A stretch of 32,040 nt of DNA, from assembly GCA_026400845.1 (NCBI GenBank), contig JAPLOH010000064.1, forward strand, positions 41,574 through 73,613. Direction: 5' to 3'. Shown piece after piece: positions 26,456 to 32,040 of this stretch (position 1 is its first letter; the number at the start of each line of letters is the position of its first letter). The notes below the pieces were generated by a model. It was not told the DNA's origin. It did no database searches and saw nothing but the letters and a program-made list of their open reading frames with translations. Origin of the DNA: Alphaproteobacteria bacterium. Its GTDB lineage: Bacteria > Pseudomonadota > Alphaproteobacteria > Acetobacterales > Acetobacteraceae. Position numbers and translations under genes: made by a program.

Positions 26456-27507
26456 ATGCGTTTGACCGCGACCAAGGCGCCACGCGCCATAACGATGTGG
26501 GATTTTTCGTGGTTGGAGCGGCGTTGGCCAGGAGCCGGGTTTGAGGACTGGGACGCCGCTCTGTCCGCGCTCGTGGAACGCGGTTACGATAGCGTCCGGA
26601 TTGATCCCTATCCTCACCTGTTGGCGATCGACCCGCATGCCGAATATCGTTTGATCCCGGTCTGGACGCAGCACGATTGGGGCGCACCGTACGCCATGAA
26701 TGTACGGATTCATGATCCCCTGATGGATTTCCTGCGCGCATGCCGGCGTCACGGGGTCGGCGTTGGATTGTCGACGTGGTTCCGTCAGGATTCGATGAAC
26801 TATCGCCTGCGGATCAAGACCCCCGAAGACCATGCCGCCATCTGGGCACGCACCCTGGAACTGATCGACAAGGCAGGCCTTTCGGACACCCTGATCTATG
26901 TCGATTTTTGCAACGAGTGGCCGATCCCGACCTGGGCGCCCTTCTTTGCCAATACGCCGGGTAGCAGGGTCGGCGACTGGCACAGCGCAGCCTCGATGCA
27001 ATGGATGGAGCGCTCGATCAAGGCGCTGCGCCCGTCGGCGCCCGACCTCGACCTCACGTATTCCTTTACGCGCGACCTCCTCAATCCAGAGAAGCTGAAG
27101 GCCGATATCGGCTTTCTCGACTTTCTCGAGCCCCATATCTGGATGAGCTACACGACCGATTTTGATTCTCAGATCGGCTACGCTCTGCAGAATTTCGATC
27201 CTGTCGGCTACGAACTCCTTGCTGCCCGAGGACCGCGCCACTATCGCGCCGATCCGGCGAAATGGCAGCGCGGGCTGACGGATGCGATTGACATTATGGC
27301 CGACTGGTCGGCCCGCACTGGCAAGCCGATGGCGAGCACGGAGTGCTGGGCGACAGTTAACTACAAGGATGGCCCTGGGCTCGATTGGGACTGGGCGGAA
27401 CCTCAAATTTCTGTGCGCCGCAGTTCAACGGCATGTGGCGTGACATTGAATGGCATCAGAAATTGACAGCGCATATTCATGCAGGGCGCGTTCCCAACCG
27501 TCAGTAG
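26456..27507 (+). pseudogene. cellulase-like (clan GH-A) glycoside hydrolase with out-of-frame internal deletion near the 3' end
   Basis: A (beta/alpha)8-type hydrolase resembling the cellulase-like family PF12876. It has no signal peptide, so it would act in the cytoplasm. Acid/base E154 (VDFCNEWP) and nucleophile E296 (ASTECW) are in place. An AGAAAGGA ribosome site precedes ATG 26456, 23 bases after the lactonase. The frame follows the family through GLDWDWAEP (residue 316), then reads 20 unrelated residues to a stop at 27464-27466. The adjacent frame from 27403 encodes the expected C-terminus (SNFCAPQFNGMWRDIEWHQK) to a TAG at 27505-27507. About 25 codons seem deleted at the junction near 27402. 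The product may be unstable, though both catalytic residues remain. Confidence 0.8.
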
Positions 27508-27525
27508 AGTAGGCGCCTGGTCCCC

Positions 27526-27561
27526 CACGAAGGTCACCTACCTCGCTTGGTGACCTTCGTG
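27526..27561. terminator. perfect 13-bp hairpin at the operon/prophage border
   Basis: The arms cacgaaggtcacc (27526-27538) and ggtgaccttcgtg (27549-27561) are perfectly complementary with a 10-base loop. It lies 19 bases after the ancestral end of the hydrolase gene and 40 bases before the last prophage gene, which ends here from the other strand. No long U-tract follows on either strand. It is probably a shared terminator between convergent units, but a recombination border is also possible. Confidence 0.55.
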
Positions 27562-27600
27562 TTGGGTTGAGCCATCCAATTCGAGATTGTCTGTTCACAC

Positions 27601-27780
27601 TCATCCCAATAGCCGCTTCAGCACATCGATTACCGACCCCTCTCCCACGAGCAGTAGGAGGACGATGACGCCCAGGACGATCTCGATCCGCGACAGGCGC
27701 GTGTTGGTCTGTTTCCAGCGTTCGGCGCAAACGGCCTCGTGCACGGCGATCTGCCGTGCAACTTCCTCGGCGTTGGGCAT
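27601..27780 (-). CDS. small phage protein with one membrane segment (XhlA/holin-like candidate)
   Basis: A 59-aa protein on the minus strand from ATG at 27780 to TGA at 27603-27601, with an AGGAGA ribosome site directly upstream. Residues 1-32 form a charged, probably helical region (EEVARQIAVHEAVCAERWKQ). Residues about 33-45 are strongly hydrophobic (IEIVLGVIVLLLLVG), followed by a short amphipathic tail. This layout resembles XhlA/holin-associated membrane proteins found near the end of phage tail and lysis modules, but similarity is by architecture only. It is nine bases downstream of the tape-measure ORF stop and is probably co-transcribed with the tail genes. Confidence 0.65.
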   Translation of the reverse strand: MPNAEEVARQIAVHEAVCAERWKQTNTRLSRIEIVLGVIVLLLLVGEGSVIDVLKRLLG

Positions 27781-27789
27781 GGGGTTCTC

Positions 27790-28425
27790 CTAGAAGCGTT
27801 CGACGATGCGGAAGCTGCGGCTGTTGGTGGCGGGGTGGTCGCGCACCGCCACGGCCTCGTCGCCCAAAGCAGCAATGGCGCCCCACAGACAGCGGACATT
27901 GAGCTCGTTCAGTGCCAAGCCGGTGTCCGGGATCCACAGCGCGTCGCCGCCGGCGCCTAGTGCGGTCACCATGGCCCGGTGCTGGGCGCGGATTTCGGCG
28001 TTGGTGAGCAGCGGCAGGGTGAAGCGGGTGATCCGAGGGTTGGCCAGGGCCGGTACCTGGAACTCGGCGCCGGTCAGCAGGTTGCGGTCGCGACGGTCGA
28101 GCATCAGGCGCCCTTCGGTCACGCCATAGGCCATGGCCCGGCTGACCCGCCACAACGGGCCGGCGACCAGCCGTCCGAGATCAATGGCACCGGCATAGGG
28201 TGCCGCGGCGTCGACTTGCATGTAGCGGCCGGTCGCGGCTGACGAGCGCAGCAGGACGACATTGCCGTTGGCGGCGTCGCTGGTTGCTGCGGCCTGGGTT
28301 CCGCTGTCGTGGGTCAGTACGGTGGCATCGAGCGAACTGCCGGTGGACGCGAGGGCCTTGGCCTGGCCGGTGGTCAACTGCCGGCCATAGATGGCGATGC
28401 GGCGAATATAGCTCCTCCCTGACGC
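27790..28425 (-). other. C-terminal module of a second phage tail protein, fused to the tape measure
   Basis: From about 28425 downstream the sequence stops resembling a tape measure. GRSYIRRIAIYGRQLTTGQA looks like the last strand and closing helix of a LamG/concanavalin-like domain. It is followed by a module with AIDLGRLVAGPLWRVSRAMA and LWIPDTGLALNELNVRCLWG, seen in separate phage tail or host-contact proteins. The reading frame is continuous across the junction, so a deletion probably joined two tail genes in frame. Confidence 0.55.
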
Positions 28426-31400
28426 GGTACCCGGCCCGCCGAGCCCACCGCCGGCGGCGCCACCGATGAGGCCGCCGATCAGAGTGCCGATACCGGGGAT
28501 GATGGAGCCGATCGCGGCCCCGGCCATTGCGCCCACCCCGGAGCCGATGGTGCCGCCCAGCTGATTGCCGCCGACCAGGCTGTTGAGCAGCATGCCGGCG
28601 CCAAACCCGGCGCCGACGCCACCGAACATCGCCCCCAGGGTCGGGGCGCCACTGGCGGTGATGCCACCGGCGGTGACCGGCCCGGCCACGTCGGCGCCCC
28701 AGAGCGGCGTGGCCATGAAGCCCGAGGCTGAACCGGAACCACCGAACAGGCTGCCGAGGCCAGAGAACAAGCCGCTGCCGCCGATGCTGCCGCCCCCACC
28801 GGACAGACCCGACGGCGACGCCGCTGGCATGGAGGTGCCGAGCACCGAATTCAGCACCGGGTTGATCACCGCTAGCTTGAGCACCTGCTGCAACACCGCG
28901 GAGATGATGCTGCTGGCTACGTTGCCCCAGTTGATCGCCGCGCGCTGGCCGCTGACGAAGGCATTGGCGATGGCGCTGCCGACCTGGTCGAAGGCCTGGC
29001 TCGCCGCATTGGCGATGCCGTCATAGAGCGATTGCTGCTGCTTCAGCGCGTAGTTGGCGCTGGCGATCTGCTTGGACTGCTCCACCAGGGCCTGCTGGGT
29101 CTCGGTCAGGCTCTCGGCATCGGGCGCCTTGCCTGAGGTGATCAGGCCGCGGATGGTCCGCAACGCCGCCAGTTCCCGTTCCCGCTGCTCGGCGGACTGG
29201 CCGATGAGGGCGGCCTCGGCGCGCAGATCGTCCAACTGGCCCTGGCCGGCCCGCAGGGCACGTTCGGCGTCGAGGTCGTTGTTCAACTTCTCCTGCAACT
29301 CCACCTTCTGACCCATGAGCACGATGAGGGCGGTCATGGCCGCCTTCACCGCCGGATCGGTGGCGGCATCGCGATATGCGCGGGCGGACAGCGTGACCTG
29401 CCGGACCTTGTCGTCGATCTTGGCGTAATAAGCGGCACGGTCGCCGGATTGCTCGGCGGCAATCAGCGCCTTGGTGGCACCGATCTGCTCGTTGAGTTCG
29501 ACGACGGTCTGCGCCCCCTTGGCCGCCTCCTGCGCCGCGTTGCGATTGAGGATGGCGGCGGCGAGTGCTGTCTCTGATACGCCGGTCTTGGTGGCGGCCT
29601 GCTCATGCGCCTCGGCTGCGGCGGTGGCGCGCAGCATGGCGGCGCGGCCTTCCTCGGCGGCACGCACCATGGCCATCTGCGCCGTCTCCGCGCGCATGAT
29701 GCCGGCGAGTTCCTGGCCACGGGCGTCGGTCTCGCTCGCCAGCGCCAGGGTGACGGCCTTGCGACGGTATTCCTCGGCGGCGAGGCCGGTGAGGGCGTGC
29801 TCGCGGATATAGCCCTCGGCCTCGATCTCGGCCTTGACCCGAACCCGATCGGGCAACCCAGCGGCAAGAATACGCTGCTGATCCGCCAGCGCCTTGTTGA
29901 TGTCCTCCAACTGCTTCTTCTGCCGTTCGGCCTCGGCAGCGCCGATGGCGGCGGCCGGTGGCGCGGGCGGCTCGGGTGCGGCGGCGGCACCGCCCTGCAC
30001 CTGTCCCCCCGCCAGCATGCGCATGGCAAGCAGATCGGCACGCTGCTGGCGCAGGATGCGCTCGGCGTCGCCGGTGACGACGGGGGCGCCGTAGCTGTCG
30101 CGTTCGGCCAGTTTGGTGTCGATCTGGCCGACACGGCGATCGATGGTCGCGACAGGTGGTTCCGCCTCGAGCAGCTTGTTGGCGGCAGCACCGACCGCGG
30201 TCAGCACGACCAAGGCGGCCTGGATCGGGCCGGACTGGGCGATGCGGTCCATCAAAGTGGACCATTCATTGCCCAGCGCCCGCACTGCCTTGGCCGCCGG
30301 TGACAGCGCGTCCTGGTCGAGCCCGTGCACGCGGAGCCGCAAGGCCTCCATCGCCTTGGCCACGGCCTCGGTGCGCTCGCCATGTTCGAGCATGACGCGG
30401 ATGGCGGCGCGCTGGTCGGCGGTGAGCAGGTTCAACTCATCGTCAAGCGACTTCAACGCCGTATACGAGCCGGAGGCGATCTCACCCAGGCGCTTGGCCA
30501 CCGCGGCCTGATCGGTCCCACCCAACGCCACCGTGGTATCGGCAGTGAGGCCGACGACCTGCTGGATCTGCGCATTGCCCAACGCCGGAACCCGGGCCAG
30601 GCCCTGAACGATGGCGGCGGCGGCATCGCGGGCGACGCCGGCGTGCTGCAGCGTTACAATGTAGCCCTGCAGCGAGGCCGTCGCGAGATCGCCGTCGCGG
30701 CCCAGTCTCCAGCGCCGCGGCGTGCGCCATGGCCAAGGCGAAAGCACCGCCCACCGCCACGGCGGCGCCGATCGGTGACAGCAAGGCGCCGGCCACCATG
30801 CGGGCGGCGGTGCCGAGCACGCCGAAGCCGGTGCCGGTGGACATGGCGACGTCCGCGACCTGATGACCCTGTTGGATCATCGTCATCATCACCGGCTGCC
30901 CGGCGGCGATGGACGATACCGCCTGCATGGTCTGCACGCCCAACTGGCGCAGGGCGAACGCGTTGGCCCCGGCCGAGACGCCGAGTGCCTCCTGTTGCTT
31001 CGCAGCCTCGACCGTCTTGCCGGCCAGCACTGCCGTGGCGGAGGCGGCCACGCCGGTCGGCGCTGTGGCGTCGGCGAATGCCTTGGTGGCGGCCTCGCGG
31101 GCCCGGGCGGCGACGGTGGCGGAGATCGCCCCAACCCGCTCAGCCTGGGCGATCTCGGCGAGGGTCGTTTCATAGGTCCGGGAGACCGCAAACAGGGGAT
31201 CGAACTTCGCGCGGAGGCGATCGAGTTCGGCACCATAGGCCGCGACATCGGCCCCACGGGCGGCGAGGGCGTCGCCCGCAAGCGGTGCCGCGACGCCGGC
31301 CCCGCGATTGGCGGCCTGCTGGACGTCGACCAGACGGATCATGGCAATGCCGAGTTGGCTGTAACTCTCGGCCAGGCCCGCATTGGCGCTGATCTGCTGC

Positions 31401-31768
31401 TCGTAGCTGGCGAAGGCGCGCTGCCGGGCGACGACAGCTTCCCCGCTGGCGATCGCGCCGACGCGCTCGGCCTGCGCGATATCGGCGAGCGTCGTCTCGT
31501 GGCGGCGCATCGTGCCGAACAGCGGGTTGAACGAGGCCTGCAGCCGGTCGAGCCCGGCCCCATAGGCGGCAATGTCGGCCGCCCGGCGCGCGAAGGCGTC
31601 GTCGGGGCCGGCAATGCCCGACATGGCCGCGGACGCCCGCTGGCCGGCCTGGGTGATGCGGTCCAGCACCTGATCACCGAGACTGCCGAGCGCCTCGAAC
31701 TTGCCACGCGCGGCATCGAGGTCCTCGGTCGACAGCCGGATCGCGGCGACGCGTGTTGAACCGCTCAT
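27790..31768 (-). pseudogene. prophage tail tape-measure protein, frameshifted, 3' part fused to another tail protein
   Basis: Long minus-strand gene for the tail-length ruler of a siphophage-like prophage. It starts at ATG 31768 (MSGSTRVAAIRLSTEDLDAA), overlapping the upstream gene (ATGA). Residues 265-345 match the tape-measure N-terminal domain, with LRQLGVQTMQAVSSIAAGQP and a hydrophobic stretch. After residue 356 the frame breaks at a GGG (plus-strand ccc, 30701-30703). Dropping one base joins ALETG to RDGDLATASLQGYIVTLQ and continues about 970 codons to TAG at 27790. The remainder is helical and coiled-coil rich, then Gly-rich with a glycine zipper (GAAIGSIIPGIGTLIGGLIG). The last ~210 codons belong to a different tail protein. 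A frameshift error in the sequence is possible. Confidence 0.8.
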
Positions 31769-32040
31769 GATGGAGTCAACTCCGCGAGAACGTTGGCCAG
31801 CAGCAGCGGCACGGCCCGGTCGCGCACGGCGTCCACATCGAGGCGCTTGCGCAGCACGACCTGGCGCACCAGCACGAACATCGGCACGAAGCCGCGGTCG
31901 AGCACTTCGCGCGCCATGGCTTGTTGGCCCTTGCGATGCCCGGTCAGCACCTCGGTGGCGTCGCCCACGAACAGGCGGATACGATTGCGCCCGCGCTGCT
32001 TCATGCCGCGCGCCTCGTTGACCCGCAGGCACCACAGGAA
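31765..32040 (-). CDS. phage tail assembly chaperone-like gene, partial
   Basis: This frame is open from the right edge of the window to TGA at 31767-31765, at least 91 codons. An internal ATG at 32004 could start a 79-aa version, but coding upstream of it (FLWCLRVNEARG) suggests a longer gene that begins outside the window. The stop overlaps the tape-measure start by ATGA. In tailed phages the gene immediately before the tape measure usually encodes a tail assembly chaperone, so I infer that role from position. No diagnostic motif is visible. Confidence 0.6.
   Translation of the reverse strand, partial: FLWCLRVNEARGMKQRGRNRIRLFVGDATEVLTGHRKGQQAMAREVLDRGFVPMFVLVRQVVLRKRLDVDAVRDRAVPLLLANVLAELTPS

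Noticed and set aside
30325-31759. Long plus-strand frames opposite the tape-measure gene
   Set aside because: They have no domain support; the minus strand has coherent tape-measure features, a start overlapping the upstream gene and long helical regions.

Overview
The window is high-GC DNA with tightly packed operons, many of them joined by ATGA or GTGA start/stop overlaps. Its gene content is rich in ABC importers, short-chain dehydrogenases and enolase-superfamily enzymes, with scattered IS256-type debris. This suggests an alphaproteobacterium, possibly of the Acetobacteraceae/Rhodospirillales type, but taxonomy is inferred from gene style only. No rRNA, tRNA or CRISPR array was recognised.

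Layout. (1) 21-6144, plus strand: a complete Dpp/Opp-type peptide importer (binding protein, two permeases, two ATPases) followed by a translationally coupled SDR oxidoreductase. (2) 6145-7276: gene-poor, with an AT-rich patch and the 3' end of an IS256 element. (3) 7277-13687: single metabolic genes in mixed orientation: an SDR, a TIGR03084-type DinB/MDMPI-fold protein, a GMC flavin oxidoreductase, a dipeptide-epimerase homologue lacking the usual KxK catalytic motif, and a fosmidomycin-resistance-type MFS exporter. (4) 13688-14376: scrambled IS256 pieces on both strands. (5) 14377-18770: two polar amino-acid ABC permeases with their binding protein encoded convergently and no ATPase, then a luciferase-like flavin oxidoreductase and a D-2-hydroxyacid dehydrogenase homologue. 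(6) 18894-19720: a truncated, frameshifted IS256 transposase. (7) 20155-27507, plus strand: a sugar/sugar-acid catabolic operon. (8) 27601-32040, minus strand: prophage tail genes running off the right edge.

The most coherent system is the operon at 20155-27507. It encodes a ribose-type ABC importer with a single-domain ATPase, an SDR dehydrogenase, a FadR-type regulator, a mandelate-racemase-like acid-sugar dehydratase, an SMP-30 lactonase and a cellulase-like (clan GH-A) glycosidase. The order fits sugar release, uptake, oxidation to a lactone, ring opening to an aldonate and dehydration to a 2-keto-3-deoxy acid. No aldolase or kinase for the last steps is present, and the glycosidase gene carries an internal out-of-frame deletion near its 3' end.

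The prophage segment is visibly degraded. Its tape-measure gene has a one-base frameshift, and its 3' part is fused in frame to the C-terminal module of another tail protein. The window contains no strong candidate for an entirely new class of system. The most unusual signals are active-site substitutions in two enzymes, the tail-gene fusion and the decaying glycosidase.
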